A stretch of DNA of 64,000 nt from Micromonospora sp. CB01531 (GTDB lineage: Bacteria; Actinomycetota; Actinomycetes; Mycobacteriales; Micromonosporaceae). The stretch's first letter is position 1; each line of letters starts with the position of its first letter. The stretch is taken from assembly GCF_001905095.1 (NCBI RefSeq), contig NZ_LWLS01000072.1:124001-188000 (forward strand), written 5' to 3'. Below, piece after piece: positions 8,105 through 18,500 of this stretch. Position numbers and translations under genes: made by a program. A model generated the notes under the pieces. The model ran no database searches, was not told the DNA's origin, and was given only the letters and a program-made list of their open reading frames with translations.

Positions 8105-8738
8105 CCGCGTGGACGCGTTCGACGGTGCCGGCCTTCAGCCTTTCTGTCTCGACGATCTCGAAGCCCGCGGCCCGCACGAGGGGTAGCTGGCGGCGGGTGA
8201 AGTGCTCGCCGGCCGCGCGAATGGTGACCCGTTCAAGGAGCCACTGGGCGGCGTAGATCGGTGGCCAGGTGCTGCCGATGTGGTCGAGCAGGAGCAGCCT
8301 GCCGCCGGGTACGAGGACGCGCTTCATCTCGCCGATAGCCTTCACCGGGTGCGGGATGGCGCACAGCGACAGGGCGCAGACCACCGTGTCGAACGACGCG
8401 TCGTCGAACGGCAGGCGCTCGGCGTCGCCCTCGTGCAGGTCGACCGAACGGCCGAGGTCGGCGGCGCGCTGCCGGGCGATGCCCAGCATCGCCGGGCTCA
8501 GTTCGATCCCGGTAAGCGTCGCGTCGGCGGGATAGTGCGGCAGGTTCCGGCCGGTGCCGATGGCGACCTCCAGCACCCGACCGCGGGCACGGGCGCCCAG
8601 CCACTCCCGGCCGCCGCCGAACTGGATCCGCTCGAGGAGAACGATCTGCCGGTCGTAGCTGGGTGCGGCACTGTCCCAGACTCGCCGCTGCTTCGCGGCC
8701 GGGGTCTCACCGGTCTTCCTCTTGGCGGTACTGCTCAT
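8091..8738 (-). CDS. Class I SAM-dependent methyltransferase (UbiE/Methyltransf_11 type)
   Basis: 215 residues with SAM motif I VLEVAIGTGRNLPHY (~57), the acidic end of beta-2 (GIELSPAML) and a motif IV-like FDTVVCALSLCAIP. The N-terminal RRVWDSAAPSYDRQI is common in UbiE-like and phospholipid or small-molecule methyltransferases. The ATG at 8738 follows aggacc. The start overlaps the end of the TetR gene, so the pair forms one operon and the methyltransferase is likely controlled by that repressor. The substrate is unknown. Confidence 0.85.
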   Translation of the reverse strand: MSSTAKRKTGETPAAKQRRVWDSAAPSYDRQIVLLERIQFGGGREWLGARARGRVLEVAIGTGRNLPHYPADATLTGIELSPAMLGIARQRAADLGRSVDLHEGDAERLPFDDASFDTVVCALSLCAIPHPVKAIGEMKRVLVPGGRLLLLDHIGSTWPPIYAAQWLLERVTIRAAGEHFTRRQLPLVRAAGFEIVETERLKAGTVERVHAVKPN

Positions 8739-9370
8739 GATGGTGGTCCTTCCACGTTGGCGGAGTGGAGAAGGGTGCAATCCACATCGGAGGAGACGGC
8801 TGCGCCGATCACTCCCGTGACCGCCTGGCGGACCCGGGCGGCGGCTCTGGCGGGGTCGGGCTGCCCGGCGTCGAGCCAGGCGATGATCGCCTCGATCGCC
8901 ACCACCGGGGCGAGCTGGGCGGCCCAGCGCGCCAGCGCCTCGTCGGGTACGACCGCCGAGATCTGCAGGTACGCGGCGGCGGTGATGTCGGCGCGGAACT
9001 TCTCGATGCGCTCTTTGAACTCTGGTTCGCGCACGGCATGCTGAAACAGCAGCCGGAACCCGGCCGGGGACTCGACCGCAGCCCGAAGGAGGCCGTCGGT
9101 GCTGGCGTCGGTGAACCCACCGACGGGCTCTTCGAGGTGGGCGTCCAGCCGGGCGCACATCCGGTCAAGAATCGCCTGGTACAGGTTGGTCTTGGAGTCG
9201 AAATGCCGGTAGAGGATCACCCTCGTGATCCCGGCCTCGGTGGCGATCTCGTCCAGGCCCGTCGCCGCGAAACCGGACCGGGCGAACGCCTCGGTCGCCG
9301 CGGCGAGGATCTGTTCCCGCCGCTGTGCCCGAGGCAGACGGCGTCCCGGCTCCGGTTTCTCGTCGGCCAC
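8735..9370 (-). CDS. TetR family transcriptional regulator
   Basis: 211 residues. The N-terminal helix-turn-helix is clear at ~18-65 (RREQILAAATEAFARSGF, then TGLDEIATEAGI and LYRHFDSKTNLY). The C-terminal ligand domain is helical and generic. It is first in a two-gene leftward operon and overlaps the methyltransferase start by four bases. An inverted repeat 19-30 bases upstream of its start is a likely operator, implying autoregulation. Confidence 0.92.
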   Translation of the reverse strand: MADEKPEPGRRLPRAQRREQILAAATEAFARSGFAATGLDEIATEAGITRVILYRHFDSKTNLYQAILDRMCARLDAHLEEPVGGFTDASTDGLLRAAVESPAGFRLLFQHAVREPEFKERIEKFRADITAAAYLQISAVVPDEALARWAAQLAPVVAIEAIIAWLDAGQPDPARAAARVRQAVTGVIGAAVSSDVDCTLLHSANVEGPPS

Positions 9371-9388
9371 GATGACCCTTCCCCGCTT

Positions 9389-9400
9389 GTTGACTTCAAC
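9389..9400. promoter_or_regulatory. Inverted repeat, candidate TetR operator
   Basis: GTTGA-CT-TCAAC, perfect 5-base arms around a 2-base spacer, 19 bases before the TetR start and inside an AT-rich patch (acgtatacatatg follows). Location and form fit an autoregulatory TetR operator; there is no experimental support. Confidence 0.45.
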
Positions 9401-9621
9401 GTATACATATGCCCACTGCCTTTCAAGGACCCAACCGGTGGGCTTCGATGGGCGACCCAGCCTGAGCTTGCGTGCGGCTTCCCCCGAGCCCCCTCGTGGA
9501 GTCCCGGTAGGGCTGCCAGAAAATGCCGTCTCCCGCTCCGATGCGACCCGGTTCGGACGGCCCGGAACGAGAAGTGAACCTGTACGGCGCGGGCCGCGAC
9601 TGAACAGGCGAAGGAGGGCAG

Positions 9622-10140
9622 ATGGCCGATGAGTTGTTGGTGGTTCGCTGCCAGTTGGGCGAACGTGAGGCCTTCGCCGAACTGGTACGGGCCTGGCATC
9701 CGGCGATCGAGCGGTACGTCGGGCGAATGCTGACCGGGCCTGACGACGATGTGGTGCAGGAGGTGTGGCTGGCGGTCTTCAAGGGGCTGCCGCGACTGCG
9801 GCAGCCGGACCGGTTCGCCCCCTGGCTCTTCACCATCGCTCGCCGGGCGGTGATGAACCGACTGCGCGATGGCTACGCACACCCGGAGCCCGAGGCGATC
9901 GACGACGTGCCGGGAGTCGACGAGGCGGAGGCGGTGGTCGATCGGGAACTGCTCGGTCGCGCGTTGGCGGCGCTTCCGGCCAGGGAGCGGGAGGTGCTGC
10001 TGCTGTTCTATCTCGAGGACCTGCCGCTGGAGGTGTGCGCACAGATCTGCGCTGTGCCGGTCGGCACCATCAAGTCGCGGCTCAACCGGGCGAGGAAGTT
10101 GTTGCGCCGCGAGTTGGCGCGGAAGGGGTACGAAGCATGA
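9622..10140 (+). CDS. ECF sigma factor (RpoE-like)
   Basis: 172 residues with sigma-2 at ~10-80 (DDVVQEVWLAVFKGLPRLRQ, then PWLFTIARRAVMNRLRD) and sigma-4 at ~110-165 (LPAREREVLLLFYLEDLPL, then VPVGTIKSRLNRARKLL). aaggagg stands just before the ATG. The stop overlaps the start of the next gene (ATGA), a four-pass membrane protein that is the probable partner or anti-sigma. No SnoaL or other extension. Confidence 0.92.
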   Translation: MADELLVVRCQLGEREAFAELVRAWHPAIERYVGRMLTGPDDDVVQEVWLAVFKGLPRLRQPDRFAPWLFTIARRAVMNRLRDGYAHPEPEAIDDVPGVDEAEAVVDRELLGRALAALPAREREVLLLFYLEDLPLEVCAQICAVPVGTIKSRLNRARKLLRRELARKGYEA

Positions 10141-10598
10141 CTCCCGAAGAGTTGCTCAAGCGGCTCGACGCACCCTTGTCGCTGCGTAAGAAGGTCGGAT
10201 ACGTGGCACTAACGCTCGTCGGGCTCGCCGGCAGCGGCCTGATCGTGCTGCTGTGGGCAACCGAGCCCGGGCTGCCACCGCGGACGATGGTGGCGTTCGC
10301 GGTACTGGTGGCGATCGGACTGTGCTGGGCGGCTTTCGGCGGCTGGGCCGTGACCCGCAGGACGCCGATGTTCGCCCAGGATCGCGTCGTCGCCGGCTGG
10401 CTCGGACTGGGCGCCTGGCTGCTGTTCACCGTCGGTGCGCTGGTCATCACCACCCTGCGGCACAAGCTCGCGCCATCGTTGGTCGTCGCGGTGCTGGCGT
10501 TGGGCGTTCTGGCCATCGCCAACCTGCGCACCGCCCGCCGTAGGAGGGCGGCCCTGCTACGCCGCAAGGAAGAGTTGAGCCAGCCGCGGGGTCGTTGA
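10137..10598 (+). CDS. Membrane partner of the upstream ECF sigma factor
   Basis: 153 residues: a soluble N-terminus of ~20 residues (MTPEELLKRLDAPLSLRKK), four transmembrane segments to ~130, and a very basic tail (RTARRRRAALLRRKEEL). Translation is coupled to the sigma factor. The position suggests an anti-sigma or regulator, but no zinc-binding anti-sigma motif (HxxxCxxC) is present, so the role is inferred from context only. Confidence 0.75.
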   Translation: MTPEELLKRLDAPLSLRKKVGYVALTLVGLAGSGLIVLLWATEPGLPPRTMVAFAVLVAIGLCWAAFGGWAVTRRTPMFAQDRVVAGWLGLGAWLLFTVGALVITTLRHKLAPSLVVAVLALGVLAIANLRTARRRRAALLRRKEELSQPRGR

Positions 10599-10629
10599 GC
10601 GCGCGGAGCCACTCGGCTGGCGGTAGCAG

Positions 10630-11532
10630 TCACGCCAGTTCGGCGATCACTGCGCGGACCATGCGGCGGCCGTGCTCGGCCATTCGGGGGAAGGTGTGCC
10701 GGTAGTAGTCGAGGCCGGTCAAGGACGGTGCGAGGGCCCAACCGCAGGCGCGGCGCCAGGTAGCGTCGTCGAACCCGATCGCCTCCCGGTAGGTTTCCCG
10801 GGCCGTGCCGGTGAAGGTCCAGAGCGCCGGAGCCACGTCCGGCGCCGGATCGCCGAGACCGAGTGCGCCGAAGTCGATGACCGCGGCCAGCCGGCCGCCC
10901 TCGGTGACCAGGTTGCCCGGTTGCAGATCACCGTGGATCCATACGGGGTCCCGGTCCCACACGGGAGCAGCCAGACAGATGTCCCAGGCCGCCTCGGCCG
11001 CGGTCACGTCGAAGCCGTCGTCATGCTCGGCGAGCCGGGGCAGCACTCGGCGGACGGCTTCATCGGCGTGGCGCAGGGCGGACCCGCGGGTACCCGGTGG
11101 CTTGAGCGGGCCGCCGGCCGGCTCCACCCGGTGCAGGGCGCGCACGAAGGCCGCCACATCGCGGGCCAGGAGCACGTCGTCGCAGCCAAGCCGGGGAGGC
11201 GTGTTCCCCACGACCCACGGCACCACGGTCCACCGCCATGGATACCCCGCGCCCGGCTCGCCCACGTGCAGCGGAACTGGAATCCGCACCGGCAGGTGGG
11301 ACGCCAGCCAGGGCAGCCACCGGGCATCCGAATCGGCCTGGTCGACCGCCCCGGCAATCTTGGGCATCCGGGCGACGAGTTCGTCGCCGATCCGAAAGAG
11401 TACGTGGTCGGTGCCCTCCAACGCGTCGGGTAGGGGCGCCACGGGAAGGCCGACCCACTGCGGACACTGGGCCGCGACCAGGCGGCACACCTGATCGGCG
11501 GTGGCTCGAATCTCGTCATCATGGATGGGCAC
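10630..11532 (-). CDS. Aminoglycoside phosphotransferase family (APH) kinase
   Basis: About 300 residues with the APH/choline kinase fold. Catalytic loop WIHGDLQPGNLV lies at ~196 and the metal-binding DFG-like VIDFGALGLGDPAPD at ~216. The family phosphorylates aminoglycosides, macrolides or other hydroxyl compounds with ATP or GTP. It resembles the chromosomal APH(3'')-like group annotated in many actinomycetes, few of which have known substrates. GTG at 11530-11532 is preferred over an ATG at 11589 because the extra 19 residues are unlike the family. No adjacent biosynthetic genes. Confidence 0.85.
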   Translation of the reverse strand: MPIHDDEIRATADQVCRLVAAQCPQWVGLPVAPLPDALEGTDHVLFRIGDELVARMPKIAGAVDQADSDARWLPWLASHLPVRIPVPLHVGEPGAGYPWRWTVVPWVVGNTPPRLGCDDVLLARDVAAFVRALHRVEPAGGPLKPPGTRGSALRHADEAVRRVLPRLAEHDDGFDVTAAEAAWDICLAAPVWDRDPVWIHGDLQPGNLVTEGGRLAAVIDFGALGLGDPAPDVAPALWTFTGTARETYREAIGFDDATWRRACGWALAPSLTGLDYYRHTFPRMAEHGRRMVRAVIAELA

Positions 11533-11667
11533 GGCTGGCACGTTAGTGCGGCCAGACGGTGTGGTGCCAACCGGTTCGGTGGCAGGCACCGACGCGCCAA
11601 CCTCACCTGCCCGACATGCTCGGTGGCAGGAGCAGGTTTAGCTGGCGCTCGCCGCTGTCGCCACGGA

Positions 11668-12018
11668 TCACCAGTGGTAGCTCAGGTTGACGGCTAGCGT
11701 GGCCACCGCAGTGGAGAAGAACACGGCCCATCCCACGAGCTGACGGGAACCCACTCGCAGGTGCGCGATGAGCGCCCCGAGGAAGTACAGCACGAGGCCA
11801 GCGGCCGCGAGTGTCCCGAGCAGTGGCACGGCGAACCCGACCAGCAGCCCCAAGGAACCCGCCGCCAGCAACCCGCCCAACACCGGTACCCACGACCGGG
11901 GCACGCGCTTCATGTCCGCCTGGGCCTTCGGATAGTCGTGGCCGCTCAGGTACGTGACGGCGGCGGTGCCGTTGAAGACCGAGGCGATGATGGTGACCGT
12001 GGCGTATGCGGTGAACAT
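11668..12018 (-). CDS. DoxX family membrane protein
   Basis: 116 residues with four predicted transmembrane segments. It has DoxX-type features: a short first helix with FNGTAAVTYLSG, a cytoplasmic loop with MKRVPRSWVPVLGGLLAAG, and a terminal NLSYHW. DoxX-like proteins are small quinone- or redox-linked membrane proteins, mostly of unknown role. The ATG at 12018 has aggaggg upstream. It is monocistronic. Confidence 0.8.
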   Translation of the reverse strand: MFTAYATVTIIASVFNGTAAVTYLSGHDYPKAQADMKRVPRSWVPVLGGLLAAGSLGLLVGFAVPLLGTLAAAGLVLYFLGALIAHLRVGSRQLVGWAVFFSTAVATLAVNLSYHW

Positions 12019-12104
12019 GAACCCTCCTGGTTGCCGGCTTCAAGGACGAGCTGGCAGCGCCGGAGGTGACGTTCCGTGCGGTGATCTGAAGCACAAGCCC
12101 CGGC

Positions 12105-12147
12105 CGGGCCCGGCCCGCTCCAGTGGTCCTGGAGCAGGCCGGGCCCG
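12105..12147 (-). terminator. Hairpin terminator after the phytase gene
   Basis: A 19-bp GC-rich stem (arms 12105-12123 and 12129-12147, one mismatch) with a five-base loop, starting 12 bases beyond the phytase stop. No T-run, as is usual in high-GC actinomycetes. Confidence 0.7.
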
Positions 12148-12158
12148 ATCGGAGGAGG

Positions 12159-13499
12159 TCAGCGGAAGCGCGGGTCGTTCCCGGCCCGGGTGTCCACGTT
12201 CAGGGACAACGCGCGGGCGATGTCGCCCCAGGAGACGTAGGAGAAGTTCGTGGCATCGCGGTCGTCGTCCACGTCGGGCCCGGTTTCAGGCTCGTCGTGC
12301 GTGACGAACAGGCCCTGCCGGTAGTTGCCGACGGGGCGGTTCGTCACGGCGAGCCCGTCGGAACCGTTGATGTCGTCGGCGCCGCCGACGCCCTTGACCC
12401 GGAAACTCCCCAATGCACCGTTCACGCCCTGGCGCTCGTAGACCGCGAACGTGTCGTCGCCCTGGCTCGACACGAGCACGTACCCGGTGGAGCCGGGCCC
12501 GTAGTAGATGTCGACGCCCTCGGCGTCGGCCGTGAGCAGGTTGCCGCCGTAGCCCTTGGCGTTCGGGTCGATCGGCCGGCATTCCTCGGTCTCGCTGTCG
12601 TAGACGTCGTGGATCCCGAAGTCCTTGACGCGGTCGATGAGCTTCGGCTGGTTGCCCGAGCCGAGCGGCAGTTGCAGCCGCCACAGTCCGACGTCCTCCT
12701 GCGCGGCGTAGAGCACGCCCGACGCCTGGTCCACCGCGACGCCCTCGAGCTGCGGGGGCACGCCTGGCTCCTCGCAGGGAACCCAGGTCGTCCCGTCCGG
12801 CAGCGGGAAGGTGCTCGGCATGGTGAGCCGCTGGATGCCCGTGTAGCCGAGCTTGCCGCCGATCTCGACGATGCGCGCGGTCGCGATGGTGGTCGCCCCC
12901 TCCTGGGTGACGACGGCGTACGTCTCGCCGGGCCGCGGCTGCCAGATGGCGAGGCCGTACGCGGTGTGCTCCTCGTCGACGGCCTGTCGGTCGGGGTTGA
13001 AGAGGAAGCTCTGGTCGGCGGCGGTGACCTCGGTCAGCGGGGAACGCGCCGCCGCGCCGGCCGGGTCGACGACGAAGAAGCGGAGCTGGTCGTTGTAGCG
13101 GTCCGAGACGACGGCGACGTCGACCAGACGACCCGCCAGGCGGATGCCGTAGGCGATGTCCACGTTGTTGTAGCGGCCGGTGGCGGTGTCGACCCGTGGT
13201 GCTTCGGTGGCGGGCAGCGACTGGAGCTCGCGCGAGCCCATGTCGTAGACGCGGAGGCCGCCCTCCTTGGCGGTCACGATCACCAGCGACTTGCGAGAGT
13301 CCGCCGGGTGGACCCAGATGGCCGGGTCGTCACCGGAGGCGTTCCCGCCGGCCTCGTCGTCGTACAGGATCGGGGTTTCGTTGTCCGTGGTCACCACTGC
13401 GGGCTGGGCGGTGGCGGCGCGGGCGCCCACGTGCGGAGGAGCGAGCAGCGCGGCGACGACTGCGCCCACCGTCAGTGCGGCGTTCAATGTGTACGTCAC
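12159..13499 (-). CDS. Secreted beta-propeller phytase
   Basis: 446 residues with an N-terminal signal peptide (~1-28). The rest is a beta-propeller phytase with typical DDPAIWVHP (~58), YNNVDIAYG (~110) and LEGVAVD (~255). It hydrolyses phytate and inositol phosphates outside the cell with Ca2+ in the active site. Family length is ~350-450, so it looks complete. It lies 87 bases downstream of the C5-epimerase-like gene in the same direction, but with its own strong terminator. Confidence 0.88.
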   Translation of the reverse strand: MTYTLNAALTVGAVVAALLAPPHVGARAATAQPAVVTTDNETPILYDDEAGGNASGDDPAIWVHPADSRKSLVIVTAKEGGLRVYDMGSRELQSLPATEAPRVDTATGRYNNVDIAYGIRLAGRLVDVAVVSDRYNDQLRFFVVDPAGAAARSPLTEVTAADQSFLFNPDRQAVDEEHTAYGLAIWQPRPGETYAVVTQEGATTIATARIVEIGGKLGYTGIQRLTMPSTFPLPDGTTWVPCEEPGVPPQLEGVAVDQASGVLYAAQEDVGLWRLQLPLGSGNQPKLIDRVKDFGIHDVYDSETEECRPIDPNAKGYGGNLLTADAEGVDIYYGPGSTGYVLVSSQGDDTFAVYERQGVNGALGSFRVKGVGGADDINGSDGLAVTNRPVGNYRQGLFVTHDEPETGPDVDDDRDATNFSYVSWGDIARALSLNVDTRAGNDPRFR

Positions 13500-13586
13500 G
13501 GCAGCAACCCTGCGGGACGGAGATTGACGCCGGTCTGACCGCCGGTTGCCATAGATGAAACTCGAGGGTTGCCGCCTCGGGTCGGG

Positions 13587-15254
13587 TCAGCTCCGGTTGA
13601 CGGCGGGGTGGCCCGCCCACCACCCCGGGTACCGGCCGTCGGTGAACCGGACGTGCGCCACCCCGTTCAACACCGCCTGCCGGTCGAGGTTCACCCTGTC
13701 GCCCACCTGGTAGTCGGTGACCACCGACCGCATCGACCCGGCCGCGTCGATGGCGTACGCGGTGAGTGGGGCCACCGCGACCGTCGCCGGCCGCAGGATC
13801 CGATATCCCATCGTGGCGGCCTCGCCGACCTGGTACGAGTGCTGTCTGATCTCCTTGAGGTGGTAGCCGGCCAGCGTGCCGGCATTGATCTGGTACCAGA
13901 TCCCGTCCTGCCGACGGACCTTGAGTCGGGCCGCCGACGGCGCGCTGCTCCGCCGCGACAAGCTGATCGTCCGGGTGGCGGTGACGTTGCCGGCGCTGTC
14001 GAACCGGTACCCGGTGTGGCCCCCGGGCTGGAGCGCGACGGCGCCGGTGACGCCGTGTGGCGGAAAGTCGGCGTAGTAAAGCTCCGCGATCTGAGCGAAC
14101 ACCGGGTCGCCGGTGATCGCATAGCACTGGATGTGCTGGGTCATGTGGATGGTGTGGTAGGTGTTCGCGTCCGACCGGTGCCGCAGGCAGTACTTGCTGC
14201 GCCAGTGCCGGTTGCGGATGTCGGCGTAGACGTCACGCATGGTGGTCAGCGCGCCCTGCAACAGCACCCGGGCACGTTCGTCCCCGGTCATCGCCCAGTA
14301 GTCCCACAACCCGAAGGCGGCGAAGTTGTGGCCGTTGTAGGTGAGGTCGCCGGAGATCCGCTTCGGGTTCGCGTACTCCTCGAGCCAGAGTCGCCCGGCC
14401 ACCACGTACACCCCCCAGGGCCTACCGGCGACCGGGGGCACCAGGAACGAGGCGAACGTGGCGTTGGCCGCGGCCCGCCACCGGGCGCCGCCGGTGGTGC
14501 GGTAGAGCCGGCAGAACAGGCTCAACGCCTGCCCCTGCGCCATCATCGAGTACCACGGGGGGTCGTAGATCTCCTGGTTGCCGTGGAGCTGGAAACGGAA
14601 CGGGTACGGGTAGAACCAGCCGCCCCCGTACTCCACCCGACGGTCGATCAGCCGTTGGGCCTGCTTCTTAGCCCGGTTCAGGTAGGCGACGTTGCCGGTG
14701 ATCCGGTATGACTCGACCAGCGCGAGTCCGTACTGTGCCTGGTCCACGGGGTGGTCGTAGAGCCGGCCGTAGCGCAGGGTCATCCGGACGCCCGAAGCAT
14801 CGTGGACGCCGGTGTCGACGAGGGGCATCGGGTTGCGCAGGTAGTAGGGGCGGATCGTGTCCGGCAGGTCACGGATCTCGAACGGGTGGTACGAGAAGTC
14901 GAACGGCACGCCGCTCACCGCCCTCGACTGGGCCCGCGCCGTGACGCCGGGCACGGATGCCCTACGCGGTGCGAGCCGCCGCGCGTCGGCGGCGGACAGC
15001 GCGGGTACGTCGTACAGGGCCGTCGGGTCCGGCGCCGGGGAGATCTCGAACGCCGGATCGATGACGGGACCGGCGGAACCCAGGAACGCGCGCCCGGGCA
15101 GGAGCGGTTCCGCCCCGGGATCGCCGGGCGGCCGGGCTGCGGCCGGCTCGTCGAGCAGCCACAGCCCGCCGGTGGCGAGCCCGGCACTCAGCACGGTCCT
15201 TCGTGACCAACGGTGCGCGCGCGACGCCTCCGCTGCCGGTCCCTGACTCCCCAT
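13587..15254 (-). CDS. Exported D-glucuronyl C5-epimerase-family protein
   Basis: About 555 residues. The N-terminus (WSRRTVLSAGLATGGLWLL) is a Tat signal. The region ~90-400 carries the alpha/alpha-barrel of the glucuronyl C5-epimerase C-terminal family (PF06662-like), with WFYPYPFRFQLHG, WYSMMAQGQALSLF and NGHNFAAFGLWDYW. Animal members convert glucuronate to iduronate in heparan chains. Bacterial secreted members may act on uronic acid polysaccharides or may be lyases. The ATG at 15254 is chosen since the frame upstream has no matching sequence. It is divergent from the large PA14 gene. Confidence 0.78.
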   Translation of the reverse strand: MGSQGPAAEASRAHRWSRRTVLSAGLATGGLWLLDEPAAARPPGDPGAEPLLPGRAFLGSAGPVIDPAFEISPAPDPTALYDVPALSAADARRLAPRRASVPGVTARAQSRAVSGVPFDFSYHPFEIRDLPDTIRPYYLRNPMPLVDTGVHDASGVRMTLRYGRLYDHPVDQAQYGLALVESYRITGNVAYLNRAKKQAQRLIDRRVEYGGGWFYPYPFRFQLHGNQEIYDPPWYSMMAQGQALSLFCRLYRTTGGARWRAAANATFASFLVPPVAGRPWGVYVVAGRLWLEEYANPKRISGDLTYNGHNFAAFGLWDYWAMTGDERARVLLQGALTTMRDVYADIRNRHWRSKYCLRHRSDANTYHTIHMTQHIQCYAITGDPVFAQIAELYYADFPPHGVTGAVALQPGGHTGYRFDSAGNVTATRTISLSRRSSAPSAARLKVRRQDGIWYQINAGTLAGYHLKEIRQHSYQVGEAATMGYRILRPATVAVAPLTAYAIDAAGSMRSVVTDYQVGDRVNLDRQAVLNGVAHVRFTDGRYPGWWAGHPAVNRS

Positions 15255-15571
15255 GGGCACCCCGCTCAGCTCGGTGGATCGGGCTACCGGTTTTGTAGCA
15301 CGCCAGGAGCCGGCTGTCCGGCCGCTCGCCGACGTCCGTGGTGTCGGTCGCCGTTGCCCGCCGCGTCGCCCGGTGCCCACAGCGGTCAGCCGGGCGCGGC
15401 CACCGAGCGGCGACTTTCATTCAATCATCTGAAAGTTGAGCTATTTAGATCTAAAGATTAGAGTGTCGCCATCGATCTTTTGTGTTGCGCGCTCGTACTG
15501 GCCGGTCCAGGGGAGGAAAGTCGCACGGATCCTTCCCGGCAAGGCCCCGCCGCCACCCACCAGGAGGAACC
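15255..15571. other. Divergent promoter region
   Basis: Spacer between the leftward C5-epimerase-like gene and the rightward PA14 protein gene. No gene is seen. An AT-rich stretch at about 15418-15465 (attcaatcatctgaaag, then atttagatctaaag) stands out in this GC-rich DNA and contains ttagatctaa, a perfect 10-bp palindrome. It is the likely promoter or operator for the large secreted protein. Confidence 0.45.
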
Positions 15572-18500
15572 ATGACCGCACCGAACCGCTGGCGCCGGCG
15601 CCGCCGAGCCGCGCTCGCGGCCGCTGGTGCCGCTCTGGCGACCCTGCTCGCCGCAGTCCCCGTCACCTCGGCCACGGCCGCACCCGTCACCGCCGATGTC
15701 CCGCCGCAGGAGCCGGGCGTCACCCTGCGCTCGTACGACATGGGCACCCCGCTGTCGGCGCTGTGCACCCTCAAGCCCGCACAGACGCCGAACGTCGACA
15801 AGCTCATGCCGCAGATCAACTGGACCACCACGGGCGAGTTCGGCCTGTCCGACCGATTCATCAGCCACGTCACCGCCAACCTCACCGTGCCCACCGACGG
15901 CGACTACGCCTTCCGGCTCACCAGCGACGACGGGTCGCGCCTGACGATCGACGACCAGCTCGTCGTCGACCACGACGGCCTGCACGGCGAGACCTCCAAG
16001 GAAGGGTCGGTCAGCTTGAGCGCCGGCCTGCACCCGCTGTTCGTCGAGTTCTTCGAGAACGGCGGCGGCCAGGTGTTGCGGCTCGAGTGGCGGCCCCCCG
16101 GCGCGGACGGCTTCCAGCTCGTGCCGACCTCCGCACTGAGCACCGACGCCGGCGTCGTACGCGTCACCGCCCCTGGCTGGAAGTACTGCGAGGGCGCGAC
16201 CGACTCGGCCGGCGACGGCCTGCCCCTCGACCGGGTGCACCCTGGCTACACCCTCACCGACCTGCGTCCCGAGGGCTTCCGGCCGCAGGTCACCGGTATG
16301 GCCTTCCGGCCCGATGGTGACCTGGTGATCTCGACCTGGGGCGGCACGGACAACGTGACCGGCGAGGTCTACGTGGTCGGGGGCGTCACCGGAAAGACCG
16401 GCCCCGAGCAGGTGACCTACCGCAAGTTCGCGGCGGGGCTGCGGGAGCCCCAGGGGGTGGCGGTGGTCGACGGCACCGTCTACGTCAGCCAGAAGCACGA
16501 GCTGACGGCCCTGCGCGACACCGACAACGATGGCGTCGCGGATGACTACCGGACGGTTGCGACCTGGCCGTGGGGCCGCAACTTCCACGAGTTCGCGTTC
16601 GGCCTGCTCTACCGGGACGGGTACTTCTATCTCAACCTGTCGGTCGCCATCAACCTGGGCGGCGCCACCACGGTGCCCCAGCCCGCACCGAACCGCGGCA
16701 CCTCGATCAAGGTGAACGCCGCGACCGGCGAGATCACGTACGTCGCCGGCGGGCTGCGCACCCCGAACGGGATCGGGTGGGGCCCGAAGGGCGAGGTCTT
16801 CGTCACCGACAACCAGGGTGGCTGGCTGCCCGCGTCCAAGCTGGTCAAGATCCAGGATGGCGCCTTCTACAACCACTACACGACGCCCGCCGGGCCGTAC
16901 GACGACAAGCCGGTGACGCGCCCCATCGTCTGGCTCCCGCAGAACGAGATCGGTAACTCACCGTCCACCCCCGTGCTGCTGAAGCAGGGCCCGTACGCGG
17001 GGCAACTGGTCGTCGGCGATGTGACCTACGGCGGCCTGCAGCGCGTGTTCCTCGAGGAGATCGAGGGGCAGTACCAGGGCGCGGTGTTCCGGCACACGCA
17101 GGGCCTGGAATCCGGCATCAACGAGGTGGCCCTCGGCCCCGACGGCGCGCTCTACGTGGGTGGCCTGGGCGCCGGCGGTAACTGGGGCCAGGAGGGCAAG
17201 CTCTCCTACGGCCTGCAGAAGCTCACGCCCAACGGCACCTCGACCTTCGAGGTCAAGGAGATGCGCGCCTCGCACGTCGGGTTCGAGCTGGAGTACACCA
17301 AGCCACTGTCCGCCGAGACCGCCGCGGACCTCGCCGACGCGTACCAGGTGACGCAGTGGCGCTACGGTGCCACGAGCCAGTACGGCGGGCCCAAGCTCGA
17401 GCTGGAGACGCTCAAGGTGACCAAGGCCGAGCTGTCGGCCGACCGGCGCACGGTCAAGCTGCACATCCCGGGTCGGAAGGAGAACCGGGTGGTGCACCTG
17501 CGCTCCCCGCGTCCGTTCTCCTCCGCCGACGGCGAGGAGCTGTGGAACACCGAGGCCTGGTACACGCTCAACGAGATCCCGGGCCGCGTGGTGCAACCGC
17601 AGACGTTCTTCGAGGCCGAGGAAGGCCGTACGGTCGCGGTCGGCATGGCCACCGACCACGCCGCCTACTCCGGCGCAGGCTTCGCCGCCGGGTTCGCTCA
17701 GAACGGCTCGTCGACCAGCATCTCGGCCGATGTCCGGGCGAGCGGGACGTACGACCTGGCGATGCGCTACAGCAACGGCCCGAACCCCTACTCCGGTGAG
17801 AAACAGCTGAGCCTGTACGTCAACGGCAAACGGGTGGAACAGAGGGTCTTCCCCTCGACGGTGACCTGGGAGGAATGGGGGACGGTCACCACCACCGTCC
17901 CCCTGAACAAGGGCCGCAATGTGGTCGAGTACCGCAAGGAGGCCGCTGACTCCGGGCACGTGAACCTCGACGTGCTCGCCGTCCGGCCGCACGGCGAGCG
18001 CATCACGCTGTTCAACGGTGGCGACCTCACCGAGTGGCAGCACACCGACGGGCGGGAACCTGGCTGGCCGGTAGCCGACGGCGCCATGACCGTCCGGAAC
18101 GGAGACCTCCGCACGGTGCAGGCCTTCGGTGACTTCCGCCTGCACATCGAGTTCAACCTGCCGCTGTACCCGCCGGACGTGACCGGTCAGGCGCGCGCCA
18201 ACAGCGGCGTGTTCCTGCAGGACCGCTACGAGATCCAGGTGCTGGACTCGTTCGGCATCGACCCGCCGCGGACCAACGACGCCGCGGCCATCTACAACCA
18301 GAAGGCCCCCGACGTCAACGCGGCGCTGCCGCCCCGGACCTGGCAGACGTACGACATCGTCTACCGGCAGGCCCGCTACGACGCGGCCGGCAGGAAGGTC
18401 GAGAATCCGCGCGTCACCGTGGTGTGGAACGGCGTCACGGTGCACAACGACGTCGAGATCCTCGGCCCGACCGGCAGCAGCCGGCCCGAGGGCCCGGCGG

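Noticed and set aside
10630..11532. Self-resistance kinase for the cluster product
   Set aside because: It lies 25 kb from the cluster among unrelated genes, and the predicted product class is not inactivated by APH-type kinases.
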